From CALWZE01 sp964645785 (GTDB lineage Bacteria; Bacillota; Clostridia; Oscillospirales; Ruminococcaceae), in assembly GCA_964645785.1 (NCBI GenBank), contig CAZYAV010000033.1, forward strand, positions 1 to 24,846: a stretch of DNA of 24,846 nt, in the 5' to 3' direction. Below are positions 5,082 through 13,367 of the stretch, piece by piece (positions within the stretch are counted from its first letter, which is position 1; each line of letters begins with the position of its first letter). The notes beneath the pieces are model-generated. The model did not search any database. It had not been told where the DNA came from and saw only the letters and a program-made list of their open reading frames with translations. The position numbers were made by a program, and so were the translations under genes.

Positions 5082-7109
5082 ATGGATAAGGATAAGATGG
5101 TCGAGTCGGTCGTTCAGGCGCAGGGGAACGATGTCAACGCATTTGCCTCGCTGTTTCTGGACTACAAGGACGCCGCCTATTATGTCGCAAAAAAGATGTT
5201 CTCGGACGAGAACAAGGCGCTGAATATCGTGTACGAGACCTGCATTCTGGTCTTTCGGCAGATAAAAACGCTCAACCCCGCGTCTGCGTTCGCGCTTTGG
5301 GTCAACATGATTGCGGGCAGCGTGTGCAAGCGCCGCCTTGCCAAGGAGGAGCAGGACAGGCTCGCCCCCGGCGAAAAGGACGTTGCGCTGATGGGGGTCA
5401 ACGAGGACGCCAACGCGCAGATTTCGCGCGAGGCGTTCGACAATGCGGAGACCCGCAGCATGATCTGCGCGATTGTGGACGTGCTGCCGGCGGATCAGAA
5501 GCTCTGCGCGCTGCTTTATTATTTCTGCGGGCTCAAGGTTGAGTATATCGCGCAGGCGCTCGGCTCCACGCCGCTCGCCATCAAAAACCGCCTGTTCAGC
5601 GCCACCAACAAAATCAAAGAGGGTATGTACGGGTTTGAAAACCGCGGCGAAAAGCTGTACGCCGTTCCGGCGTGGCTGATCGCCTCCTCCCTCATCATGC
5701 AGGCCAAAACCATGCAGATGAACCCGACGGCGACCCAGCAGGTCTTTGCCGCGGGCGCACAGCTGGTTTCCGGCAAGGCGATTGTGCCGCAGGTTCTGGT
5801 TGACTACGCGCAGGCGCAGCAGGCGGAACCGGCGCAGCCCGCCCAGCCGGCGCAGCCAGTTTATGAATCGGTTGCGGTGGAGCCGCAGCCCAAGGCGACG
5901 GAGCGGGAGAGCGTCCGGCCGGAGGATGTGGCGGAGATGTTCCGCGCGGATACCGGGGCGGACGAGCAGAAGAAGCCCGCGAAGAAAAAGAAAAAGGGCG
6001 GCGTCATCGCGCTGATTGTGCTGCTGGTGATTCTGCTGCTTGCGGCGGCCGTTTTTGTGCTACCCCGCGTGACCGACGGCCGGATTGACCCCCTGAACAC
6101 GGTTCTGGCGCTGTTTTCCAGCCCGGAGGACAGGCTCGCCAAGGCGGACGAGCAGATGGCCGCCGGCAATTACGCGGACGCGGCGTCTATTCTGGAAAAG
6201 CTTGTGGAAAAGGACGCCACAAACGCCGATTATTATCTGCGGCTTGTCAATGTCTATGAGCAGCTGGGACAGGCGGACAATGCCGCCGGCGCATATCGGA
6301 ATTACTTTGCGCTTGTGCCGCGGCAGGACAACCTCGAGCTGCTGCAGCGGTATATCGCGGCGGCGCCCAACGACCCGATTGTGTGGGCGGACGAGACCTT
6401 TGGCGGGATGATTGCCGCGGCGCTCGGCAAAGAGAGCGTCACCCCGGCCGATTTGCAGAGCGTCAGCGAGCTGTATCTGCTTGGCAGCACCAAGGCGTAC
6501 ACCGACGCGCAGAGCTACGCGGACGATATGGCGGCAAATGTGCTGTACAGCACCGACGCGAACGAGCGCAACACCGCCTATATCTATAACGGCGCGGAAA
6601 ACGGCGCCGCCTATTACGACACCTTTATCGACCTGCTCTATTTCCCGAATCTGCGGACGCTGCACCTCGATTTTGTGGGGTACAGCGACCTTGACACGGT
6701 GCTGCGGCTGAAAACCGACCTGACCGCTTTGCACTTCTCGGGCTGCCAGCTTGGCTCGGTGCCGGATCTGACCATGCTCGGGTCGCTGAATGCGCTGACC
6801 ATCAGCCACGACACGCTGACCGATATCTCCCCGCTCTCCAACCTGTACGGTCTGACCCGGCTGGATCTGTCCCACAACGAGATTGCAAATGTGACCCCGC
6901 TGTCCACCCTGACCGGGCTGACCTCGCTGAATCTGTTCTCCAACACGATTGAGGATGTGACGCCGCTCGGTTCGCTGACGGCGCTGACCGAGCTCGACCT
7001 CGGCCGCAACCGGATTGAGGACTTCGACCCGCTGGACGACCTCGAATTCGACAGTGAAAATTACAACGACGACGACCAGTTCTGGGAGCCGGAGGAAGTG
7101 GTTGAATAA
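5082..7109 (+). CDS. Membrane-anchored ECF-sigma-like protein with TPR and leucine-rich repeats
   Basis: A 675-residue multidomain protein. Residues 10-92 resemble sigma region 2 (DVNAFASLFLDYKDAAYYVAKKMF ... ALWVNMIAGSVCKRRLAKEE). Residues about 130-180 resemble ECF region 4 with its helix-turn-helix (LPADQKLCALLYYFCGLK, then EYIAQALGSTPLAIKNRLF). An Ala/Gln/Pro-rich linker follows, then a basic stop (KKPAKKKKK) and one transmembrane helix at about 306-328. Outside would lie a TPR-like segment (about 350-410), a unique region, internalin-like 22-residue leucine-rich repeats (about 520-652, 'DISPLSNLYGLTRLDLSHNEI' type) and an acidic tail. The acidic/glutamine core-binding patch of region 2 is degenerate (ENKALNIVYE), so polymerase binding is uncertain. 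ATG 5082 has GAGGGAAG at good spacing; ATG 5067 is possible. It is a lone gene between tandem promoters and a terminator. Role proposed: a one-protein transmembrane sensor-regulator (inference). Confidence 0.8.
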   Translation: MDKDKMVESVVQAQGNDVNAFASLFLDYKDAAYYVAKKMFSDENKALNIVYETCILVFRQIKTLNPASAFALWVNMIAGSVCKRRLAKEEQDRLAPGEKDVALMGVNEDANAQISREAFDNAETRSMICAIVDVLPADQKLCALLYYFCGLKVEYIAQALGSTPLAIKNRLFSATNKIKEGMYGFENRGEKLYAVPAWLIASSLIMQAKTMQMNPTATQQVFAAGAQLVSGKAIVPQVLVDYAQAQQAEPAQPAQPAQPVYESVAVEPQPKATERESVRPEDVAEMFRADTGADEQKKPAKKKKKGGVIALIVLLVILLLAAAVFVLPRVTDGRIDPLNTVLALFSSPEDRLAKADEQMAAGNYADAASILEKLVEKDATNADYYLRLVNVYEQLGQADNAAGAYRNYFALVPRQDNLELLQRYIAAAPNDPIVWADETFGGMIAAALGKESVTPADLQSVSELYLLGSTKAYTDAQSYADDMAANVLYSTDANERNTAYIYNGAENGAAYYDTFIDLLYFPNLRTLHLDFVGYSDLDTVLRLKTDLTALHFSGCQLGSVPDLTMLGSLNALTISHDTLTDISPLSNLYGLTRLDLSHNEIANVTPLSTLTGLTSLNLFSNTIEDVTPLGSLTALTELDLGRNRIEDFDPLDDLEFDSENYNDDDQFWEPEEVVE

Positions 7110-7134
7110 ACCGGCGCCGCACGCGGACGCTTCC

Positions 7135-7173
7135 ACAGGGCGGGCAGTTCAAAAAACTGCCCGCCCTGTTTTT
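7135..7173 (+). terminator. Intrinsic terminator of the sigma/LRR gene
   Basis: The arms 7135-7149 and 7155-7169 form a perfect 15-bp GC-rich stem with a 5-nt loop (caaaa), followed by TTTTT (7169-7173). It starts 25 nt after the stop codon. This confirms that the gene ends its transcription unit. Confidence 0.95.
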
Positions 7174-7282
7174 ATGCCCGCAAAAAGCCGCACGCGGAAC
7201 CCCAATTGTGGGGCGGTTCCGCCGTGCGGCCAGGCGCGCAGCCCTGCGCCCGGCATAGCTCATGCCCTTCGCAAAACGAATG

Positions 7283-7410
7283 CCCGGGAAAGCGCCGAAG
7301 CCGCCGTTCCCGGGTTTCAACATTTTCACGTCGCGGCTCATTCTGCCGCACCGGCATTTTGCTTTTGCGGAACTGTAGTATGTCCCGCCCTTTTCGTTTG
7401 CAGCAGTCCG
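7283..7410. repeat. Direct repeat copy A (128 bp)
   Basis: Aligns without gaps to 7503-7630, at an offset of exactly 220 nt. Both copies start 'cccgggaaagcgccgaagcc' and end 'gcagcagtccg', with 'gcccttttcgt' near the end. The middle is more diverged. Similarity fades but continues past the end ('gataagagcc' against 'caatagctgc'). Confidence 0.8.
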
Positions 7411-7502
7411 CCGCGGGAGATAAGAGCCACCCGCACCCATTTCCCAGGCTCGACAGAGGGACACATCCGCACACGGCGGAGAATGAATTTCCACACAAAC
7501 CG

Positions 7503-7630
7503 CCCGGGAAAGCGCCGAAGCCACTGTCTCCGGGTTTCAAATCTCCCCACCGACGCAGCTTGTTCTGCCTCACCAGCGTTTTTGCTTCTGCGCAGCTGTC
7601 TGTCCTGCCCTTTTCGTTCGCAGCAGTCCG
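7503..7630. repeat. Direct repeat copy B (128 bp)
   Basis: Second copy of the repeat at 7283-7410, same orientation. The first 38 nt and the last 30 nt are the best conserved parts. No open frame is shared convincingly in the plus direction. On the minus strand both copies would encode a similar short string (TAANEKG ... GFGAFPG), which may be chance or the trace of a repeated element. Confidence 0.8.
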
Positions 7631-7827
7631 CACCGGCAGACAATAGCTGCACGCGTTCCCTTTTCCAGCGCGGCGGGATGCACGACCGGCACGCGGCAGG
7701 GGTGGACACACCCGGCGGCACACCGGCTCCGGCCGCTTCGTCTGCCGCGTCAAGCGGATTTCTCCGATTCCCCGCCCCACCCTGTTTCCCGACCAGGCCG
7801 GCACAGGCGGCCGGGCGGTGCGGCATT

Positions 7828-7856
7828 TTGTGTTTGCGCCGCAGTTTTGCTATAAT
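7828..7856 (+). promoter_or_regulatory. Promoter of the metH-like gene
   Basis: TTGTGT (7828-7833) and a perfect TATAAT (7851-7856) are spaced by 17 nt. The leader is only about 30 nt long, so there is no room for a cobalamin or SAM riboswitch between this promoter and the start codon. Confidence 0.8.
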
Positions 7857-7891
7857 GAACGGCAGAACAGCACAGGCAAGGAGGTTCCGTT

Positions 7892-10246
7892 GTGAATGGT
7901 GCATTTTTAAAGCAGGGCACGTATACGATCCTCGACGGCGGGCTCGGCACCCTGGTGCAGGCGGCCGGCATCCCCGGCCTCAACTCGCAGACCGTTGCGC
8001 TGACCAATCCCGAGCTGCTCGTCCGCATCCACCGCGCGTATATCGACGCCGGCGCGCAGATCATCACGGCCAGCACCTTTACCGCCAACCACGCCAAGTT
8101 GGACCCGCTCGGCGTCTCGCTCAAGGACGCAATCGGCGCAGCGGTTTCGGCGGCAAAGCAGGCCGCGGCCGGTACGGGAGCGGCCGTCGCGCTCGATGTC
8201 GGCCCGCTCGGCACGCTCATGGAACCGAACGGCAGCATGCGCTTTGAGCAGGCGTATGCACAGTACCGCGAGATTGTCACCATCGGGGCGGCGTGCGGCG
8301 CAGACCTCGTCTATCTGGAGACGATGACCGACCTCGGGGAGATTCGCGCCGCCCTGCTCGCGGCGAAGGAGAACACCGGCCTGCCCGTCTTTGCCTCCAT
8401 GTCGTTTGAGCGGGACAGCCGCACCTTCACCGGCTGCGACGTGCGCGCCGCCGCGCTAACCCTGAGCGCGCTCGGTGCGGACGCGGTGGGCATCAACTGC
8501 TCGCTCGGTCCCGCCGAGATTTTCCCGATTGCCAAGGAGATGTGCGCCTACACCGACCTGCCCGTCCTGATTAAGCCGAACGCGGGTTTACCCGACCCGG
8601 CGACGGGCGGCTATTCGATTGACGCGCCGGAATTCCTGCGCCAGATGCAGCCGTTCGACACGCTCGGCATCGCGGGCGTCGGGGGCTGCTGCGGCACCAC
8701 GCCGGACTTCATCGCGCTGTTAAGCGGCCATTTTAAGCAAAAGACGCCGCCCGCCCGCCCCGCCGCGGCAAGCGGCCTGTTTTGCAGCCCCACCCAGGTC
8801 GTCGCCGCCGACCGGCCGCGCGTGGTCGGCGAGCGAATTAACCCAACCGGCAAGCCCGCGCTCGAGCAGGCGCTGCGGGGCGGCCGGATGGACGAGCTGC
8901 AATCGCTCGCCGTCGCGCAGACCCAGGCGGGCGCGGCGCTGCTGGACATCAACGTCGGCGTTCCGGGCACGGACGAGGCGGCGCTGATGGCGAGCGCGGT
9001 CAGGGCTGTGCAGTCGGTCAGCCCGCTGCCGCTCGTCATCGACTCGACCAGGCCGGCGGCGCTGAAGGCCGGGCTGCGGGTCTGCTGCGGGCGCGCGCTG
9101 GTCAATTCGGTCAGCGCCAAGGCGGAATCGCTCGACACGGTGCTGCCCCTTTGCGCCAAATACGGCGCGGCGGTCATCGGGCTGTGTGTGGACGAGGCCG
9201 GCGTGCCGCAGACCGCGCAGGACAGGCTCGCGCTCGCGCAGAAAATCGTCGCGCGCACCGACGCCGCCGGTATCCGGCGCGGCGACGTTTACATCGACTG
9301 CCTCGCCATGACCGCGAGCGTCGCGCAGGACGCCGCGGCTGAGACGCTGCGCGCCATCTCCCTTGTCAAAGAGCGGCTGGGGGTGCGCACCGTGCTGGGG
9401 GTGTCCAACATCTCCTACGGTCTGCCCGGCCGCGACACCCTCGACGCCGCCTTTTTGACCCTCGCGCTGTCCCACGGGCTCGACCTCGCCATCCTGAACC
9501 CGCAGCGCAAAGCCGTGCTGGATGCGTTCGACGCCTACGCTGTGCTGGCCGGCTATGACCGGGGCGCGGCGGCGTACATCGCCGGCCGGGGCGGCCAGAC
9601 CGCCGGTTCCAAGCCCGCACAGGCCGCTGCCCTGACCCTGCGGGAAGCGGTCGTCTCCGGCCTGGAGGGGGAGGCGCGCGCGCTGACCCTCGCGCAGCTG
9701 CAAACCGTGGACGGCATGTCGGTCATCAACGGCCAGATTGTCCCCGCGCTGGACGAGGTCGGGGCGCTGTACGAGAGCGGCGAGTTTTTCCTGCCGCAGC
9801 TTTTGCAGGCGTCCAACGCGGCGCAGGCGGCGTTTGCGGCAATCCGGGAATCCCTGCCGGCCGGTGAGGCCGCCGCGCAGGCAAAGCCGGTCGTCATCGC
9901 GACGGTCAAGGGGGACGTCCACGACATCGGCAAAAACATCGCCGGGTCGCTTTTGCAGAATTACGGCTACACCGTGATTGACCTGGGCAAGGATGTGGAC
10001 GCGCAGACGGTGGTTGACGCCGTGCGCAGCGCGGACGCCCGCCTGGTCGGCCTGAGCGCCCTGATGACCACAACCACCCCCGCCATGCAGCAGACCGTCC
10101 GCGCCCTGCGCGATGCCGGGCTGCGCTGCAAAATCATGGTGGGCGGCGCGGTCATCACCGAGGAATTCGCCTCGCACATCGGCGCGGATTATTATGTCAA
10201 GGACGCAATGGCCTCGGTGAACGCCGCCCGGGCGGTGTACGGCTGA
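7892..10246 (+). CDS. metH: Cobalamin-dependent methionine synthase, no reactivation domain
   Basis: A 784-residue cytosolic enzyme that would transfer the methyl group of methyltetrahydrofolate to homocysteine through cobalamin. Domains in order: homocysteine-binding barrel (about 10-290) with the zinc ligands C203 (GINCSLG) and C266-C267 (GGCCGT); pterin-binding barrel (about 308-560, starting VVGERINPTGK); cobalamin cap (about 580-655); and cobalamin-binding domain with D675-x-H677-x-x-G680 (GDVHDIGKN). The AdoMet-dependent reactivation domain of the 1227-residue E. coli enzyme is missing, as in many anaerobic Bacillota and Thermotoga. A separate protein must then do reactivation if it is needed. 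The start is GTG 7892, with AAGGAGG 7 nt upstream; the near ATG at 7896 is out of frame. The gene has its own promoter and ends before the bidirectional terminator at 10397. Confidence 0.93.
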   Translation: MNGAFLKQGTYTILDGGLGTLVQAAGIPGLNSQTVALTNPELLVRIHRAYIDAGAQIITASTFTANHAKLDPLGVSLKDAIGAAVSAAKQAAAGTGAAVALDVGPLGTLMEPNGSMRFEQAYAQYREIVTIGAACGADLVYLETMTDLGEIRAALLAAKENTGLPVFASMSFERDSRTFTGCDVRAAALTLSALGADAVGINCSLGPAEIFPIAKEMCAYTDLPVLIKPNAGLPDPATGGYSIDAPEFLRQMQPFDTLGIAGVGGCCGTTPDFIALLSGHFKQKTPPARPAAASGLFCSPTQVVAADRPRVVGERINPTGKPALEQALRGGRMDELQSLAVAQTQAGAALLDINVGVPGTDEAALMASAVRAVQSVSPLPLVIDSTRPAALKAGLRVCCGRALVNSVSAKAESLDTVLPLCAKYGAAVIGLCVDEAGVPQTAQDRLALAQKIVARTDAAGIRRGDVYIDCLAMTASVAQDAAAETLRAISLVKERLGVRTVLGVSNISYGLPGRDTLDAAFLTLALSHGLDLAILNPQRKAVLDAFDAYAVLAGYDRGAAAYIAGRGGQTAGSKPAQAAALTLREAVVSGLEGEARALTLAQLQTVDGMSVINGQIVPALDEVGALYESGEFFLPQLLQASNAAQAAFAAIRESLPAGEAAAQAKPVVIATVKGDVHDIGKNIAGSLLQNYGYTVIDLGKDVDAQTVVDAVRSADARLVGLSALMTTTTPAMQQTVRALRDAGLRCKIMVGGAVITEEFASHIGADYYVKDAMASVNAARAVYG

Positions 10247-10621
10247 GCGGACAGCGCGAAATTCCGCCCGTTGCGCCGCAAAAGGCGGTTCTGCAGCCGC
10301 ACCGTATCGGGCACGCCAAGGCTATATAAACACGAAAACCCGCCCGGCCTGCCGCCTCACCGCCGCGCGGTTCATTCTGTCGCCCCGCCCTATTAAAAAT
10401 CCCCCGGCTGCGCCGGGGGATTTCCTTTTCCTCTTGTCCCACACTGTTTATAGATAACCCTCCCGCCGCCGGGTGCTCGTGCGCCTTGCCGCGCACCGAG
10501 CCGCCTCGCCCGCTTTCCGCTGCGGCCGGGCAGGCTGTGTAGTCCGTGCGGCACGGCATTTCGCATCGAGAGGCGCGCAGGAGGCCGCCCGGCCTCCCTC
10601 TGCGGGCAACCGGCCGGGTGG
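10247..10621. other. Convergent intergenic region
   Basis: This 375-nt gap lies between the converging metH-like gene and the end of the his operon. Apart from the terminator at 10397-10423 it is GC-rich, with no convincing gene or RNA. The phrase 'tttatagataa' (about 10448) recurs in similar form near 19089, in another intergenic region. Confidence 0.55.
10397..10423. terminator. Bidirectional intrinsic terminator
   Basis: The GC core (cccccggc / gccggggg, 10401-10408 and 10412-10419) has a 3-nt loop. AAAT/ATTT flanks extend it to a 12-bp stem. Read on the minus strand it is followed by a run of five T, so it closes the his operon about 200 nt after hisIE. Read on the plus strand it is followed by TTTCCTTTTCC and can also stop metH transcription. 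Confidence 0.9.
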
Positions 10622-11275
10622 TTACTCGGTCATTTTTTCCTGCTTGACCTTGTGGTCGATGACATGGCGGGAGGCGAGCTCCGCGCGGATATCCTCAAGC
10701 GAGATGCCCGCCTCGACCATCAGCACCATCATGTGGTAGGCGAGGTCGGCAATCTCGTACACCGTCTCCTTTTTGTCCCGGTGCTCCGCCGCGATGATGA
10801 CCTCGGTCGATTCCTCCCCGACCTTTTTCAGGATCTTGTCCAGCCCCTTTTCAAACAGGTAGGTCGTATAGCTGCCCTCTTTTTTGTCGGTTTTGCGCCC
10901 CGCAATCAGGCGCATCAGCCCCGCGTAGGAAAACGGCTCCCCCGCGTCCTGCGGCGCATAGACAAGGTCGTTGAAGCAGCTGTCGGTGCCCAGATGGCAC
11001 GCGGGTCCCTCCTTGTCCACCTCCACCGTCAGCGCGTCCCGGTCGCAGTCCGCCGTGATGCGCCGGATGTGCTGGACATTGCCGCTCGTCTCCCCCTTGC
11101 GCCAAAGCGTCTGCCGCGAGCGGCTCCAAAAGCAGGTGGTTCCCTCCCGCATCGAGATTTCCAGGCTCTCCCGGTTCATGTACGCAACCGTCAGCACCGC
11201 GCGGCTGGCCGCGTCCACCACCACCGCCGGGATCAGCCCCTTTTCGTCGAATTTCAACTCGTCAATTTTCAGCAT
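10622..11275 (-). CDS. hisIE: Bifunctional phosphoribosyl-AMP cyclohydrolase / phosphoribosyl-ATP pyrophosphatase
   Basis: A 217-residue fusion that carries out steps two and three of histidine synthesis. The HisI part (about 1-108) has the metal-binding ADCDRD (D76-C77-D78-x-D80) and C93/C100 (ACHLGTDSC). It hydrolyses phosphoribosyl-AMP. The HisE part (about 115-217) has the pyrophosphatase motif KVGEESTEVIIAA and a helical C-terminus (YEIADLAYHMMVLM). The order HisI-HisE is the usual fused form. The ATG at 11275 lies inside hisF (14-nt overlap), with GAGGGA upstream. It is the last gene of the operon, about 200 nt before the terminator. Confidence 0.97.
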   Translation of the reverse strand: MLKIDELKFDEKGLIPAVVVDAASRAVLTVAYMNRESLEISMREGTTCFWSRSRQTLWRKGETSGNVQHIRRITADCDRDALTVEVDKEGPACHLGTDSCFNDLVYAPQDAGEPFSYAGLMRLIAGRKTDKKEGSYTTYLFEKGLDKILKKVGEESTEVIIAAEHRDKKETVYEIADLAYHMMVLMVEAGISLEDIRAELASRHVIDHKVKQEKMTE

Positions 11276-12035
11276 GTGTTTCCCTCACATTGATTCCGTT
11301 CTTTTGCAGCTCCCGCTTGAGCGCCTCGATTCTGACCTCTCCAAAATGGAATATGCTGGCCGCAAGCCCCGCGTCCACGCCCGGCAGCCGACGGAACAGC
11401 TCGACGAAATCCGCCGCGCAGCCCGCCCCGCCCGAGGCGATGACCGGGATGCGCACCTCGGCGCACACGGCCGCGAGCATCTCAAGGTCAAACCCCTGCT
11501 TGACCCCGTCCGTGTCAATCGAATTGAGCACCAGCTCGCCCGCGCCGTTTTCCGCGCCAAACCGCACCCATTCCAGCAGCTCGCGGCCGGTGTTTTCCCG
11601 GCCGCCCCGGGCAAACACGGCAAACCGGCCGTCTACCCGCTTCGCGTCGACCGACAGCACCACGCACTGGCTGCCGTACCGTTTGGCGGCCGCCGCAATC
11701 AGCCCCGGGTCGCGCAGCGCGCCCGAATTGACGCTGACCTTGTCCGCGCCGCATTTCAGAACCCGGTCAAAATCCTCCAGGGTGTTGATTCCGCCGCCGA
11801 CGGTCAGCGGGATGAAGATTCGGCGCGCGACCTCGCGCAGCACGTCGGTGAACAGTGCGCGCCCCTCGGCCGAGGCGGTGATGTCGTAAAAGACCAGCTC
11901 GTCCGCGCCGCAGTCGCTGTAATACTTCCCAAGCTCGACCGGCGAGGAGACGTCGGCCAGCCCCGCAAAGTTGACCCCCTTGACCACCCGGCCGTCCTTG
12001 ACGTCCAGGCAGGGGATGATGCGTTTTGTAATCAT
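11262..12035 (-). CDS. hisF: Imidazole glycerol phosphate synthase, cyclase subunit
   Basis: A 257-residue (beta-alpha)8 barrel that partners with HisH. It uses ammonia from HisH to turn PRFAR into imidazole glycerol phosphate and AICAR. The catalytic aspartates are D11 (IIPCLD) and D130 (VVLSVD). The phosphate-binding loops VGGGIN and VNSGALRDP and the signature LVLNSIDTDG are intact. Length is typical. It overlaps hisA by 4 nt (ATGA) and hisIE by 14 nt, so the three are translationally coupled. GAGGTGG precedes the start. Confidence 0.97.
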   Translation of the reverse strand: MITKRIIPCLDVKDGRVVKGVNFAGLADVSSPVELGKYYSDCGADELVFYDITASAEGRALFTDVLREVARRIFIPLTVGGGINTLEDFDRVLKCGADKVSVNSGALRDPGLIAAAAKRYGSQCVVLSVDAKRVDGRFAVFARGGRENTGRELLEWVRFGAENGAGELVLNSIDTDGVKQGFDLEMLAAVCAEVRIPVIASGGAGCAADFVELFRRLPGVDAGLAASIFHFGEVRIEALKRELQKNGINVRETHAEN

Positions 12036-12745
12036 TTCGCCACCTCGATTGCGCGCGCAAGGTCGACGGCACCGGTATAATACGCCTTGCCGATAATCGC
12101 GCCATACAGCCCCATATCCCGCAGCGCCGCGATATCCTCCAGGCTGGACACCCCGCCCGAGGCCACGATATCCATCGCGTATTGTTCCGAAAGCGACCGG
12201 TACAGCGCGCGGTTGGCGCCCCGCATGGCGCCGTCGCGGGAAATGTCGGTGCAGATCACCGTCCGGACGCCGGCCTGCTGCATGGCGGCAAAAAAGGACT
12301 CCGCCGTCCGGCCGCTCGTCTCCTTCCAGCCGCGGATGGCGATGCGGCCGTCCCGGATATCCGCCCCGGCCGCGACCCGCCCGCCGTATTGCTCCACTGC
12401 GCGCGCCATCAGCGCGGGGTCGGTGGCCGCCGCCGTGCCGAAGATCACCCTGTCCACCCCAAGCTCGAGATAGCGCGCCGCCGTCTCCAGGCTGCGGATG
12501 CCGCCGCCCAGCTCGGTGAACAGCCCGCCCACCCGTAGCACCGCACGGATTGTCTCAAAATTCGCGGTCGAGCCGTCCCGCGCCCCCTCCAGGTCGACAA
12601 GGTGCAGGCAGGTCGCGCCGCACTCCGCAAATTTGGCCGCGACCGCCGCCGGGTCGTCGCTGTAGACGGTCATCTGGTCATAGTCGCCCTTGTACAGCCG
12701 CACCGCCTTGCCGCCGTACAGGTCAATCGCCGGAAATATCCGCAT
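12032..12745 (-). CDS. hisA: Phosphoribosylformimino-5-aminoimidazole carboxamide ribotide isomerase
   Basis: A 237-residue (beta-alpha)8 barrel that isomerises ProFAR to PRFAR, the step before the HisFH synthase. Catalytic residues are D8 (IFPAID) and D129 (AAGADIRDGR, equivalent to the second aspartate of the family). The half-barrel phosphate sites ELGGGIRS and VASGGVSS are present. A good GGAGGAA site about 8 nt upstream lies at the end of hisH, from which it is separated by only 4 nt. Could PriA be an alternative? No trpF-type evidence is visible, so HisA is preferred. Confidence 0.95.
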   Translation of the reverse strand: MRIFPAIDLYGGKAVRLYKGDYDQMTVYSDDPAAVAAKFAECGATCLHLVDLEGARDGSTANFETIRAVLRVGGLFTELGGGIRSLETAARYLELGVDRVIFGTAAATDPALMARAVEQYGGRVAAGADIRDGRIAIRGWKETSGRTAESFFAAMQQAGVRTVICTDISRDGAMRGANRALYRSLSEQYAMDIVASGGVSSLEDIAALRDMGLYGAIIGKAYYTGAVDLARAIEVAK

Positions 12746-12749
12746 TGTT

Positions 12750-13367
12750 CTATTCCTCCATGCCGCAGAAGCCGCGCAGGATCCGCAGCCCGACCTCCCC
12801 GCTCTTTTCGGGGTGATACTGCACGCCGAACACGTTCCCTTTTTCCGCCGAGGCGGTCAGCGGCGCGCCGTATTCCGCGGTTGCGGTCACATAGGGCGCG
12901 CAGTCCGCCGCGTAAAAGGAATGCACAAAATAGACGCATTCCCCGTTGCCAATCAGCCGGTACAGCCCGCTTGCACGCGCCGTGAACCGCAGCGCGTTCC
13001 AGCCGATATGCGGAACCTTCAGCCCCGGCGGGATAATTTCCCGAATGGGGCGGATGCTGCCCGGGATCAGCCCGAGCCCCCTGTGCTCGCCGAACTCAAA
13101 GCTGCGCTCAAACAGCAGCTGCATCCCAAGGCAGATGCCGAGCAGCGGCTTGCCCGCGCGCGCAAGCTCGATGAGGGCGCTGTCCAGCCCGGTGCCGCGC
13201 AGCCTTGCCGCCGCGTCCCCGAACGCGCCCACCCCCGGCAGAATGATCCTGTCCGCCCGCCGCAGCACGGCGGGCTCGCCCGTGACAACCGGCTGCTCCC
13301 CGATTGCGGCAAGCGAGCTTTGCAGGGAAAACAGGTTCCCCACCCCGTAATCGACAATCGCAATCAT
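12750..13367 (-). CDS. hisH: Imidazole glycerol phosphate synthase, glutaminase subunit
   Basis: A 205-residue class I glutamine amidotransferase that supplies ammonia to HisF. The catalytic triad is C79 (LLGICLGMQLLF), H185 and E187 (GVQYHPEKS). The oxyanion strand PGVGAFG is present, and the length is the family norm. The ATG overlaps the hisB stop by 4 nt, so reinitiation is likely; only a weak AAGGGCG site is seen. Its neighbours hisA and hisF place it in the same complex and pathway. Confidence 0.96.
   Translation of the reverse strand: MIAIVDYGVGNLFSLQSSLAAIGEQPVVTGEPAVLRRADRIILPGVGAFGDAAARLRGTGLDSALIELARAGKPLLGICLGMQLLFERSFEFGEHRGLGLIPGSIRPIREIIPPGLKVPHIGWNALRFTARASGLYRLIGNGECVYFVHSFYAADCAPYVTATAEYGAPLTASAEKGNVFGVQYHPEKSGEVGLRILRGFCGMEE

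Larger units (their letters stand above)
7174..7827. other. Repeat-bearing intergenic region, no gene seen
   Basis: About 650 nt between the terminator and the metH promoter. An imperfect hairpin at about 7187-7231 (gccgcacgcggaacc against ggttccgccgtgcggc) opens it. The rest is dominated by a pair of 128-bp direct repeats. Frames on both strands are inconsistent between the two copies and have no recognisable domain. Confidence 0.55.

Noticed and set aside
7283..7630. CRISPR array
   Set aside because: Only two long, diverged copies with no short identical repeats or regular spacers.
7174..7891. Cobalamin or SAM riboswitch before metH
   Set aside because: The promoter lies about 35 nt before the start codon and no riboswitch core motif was recognised upstream.
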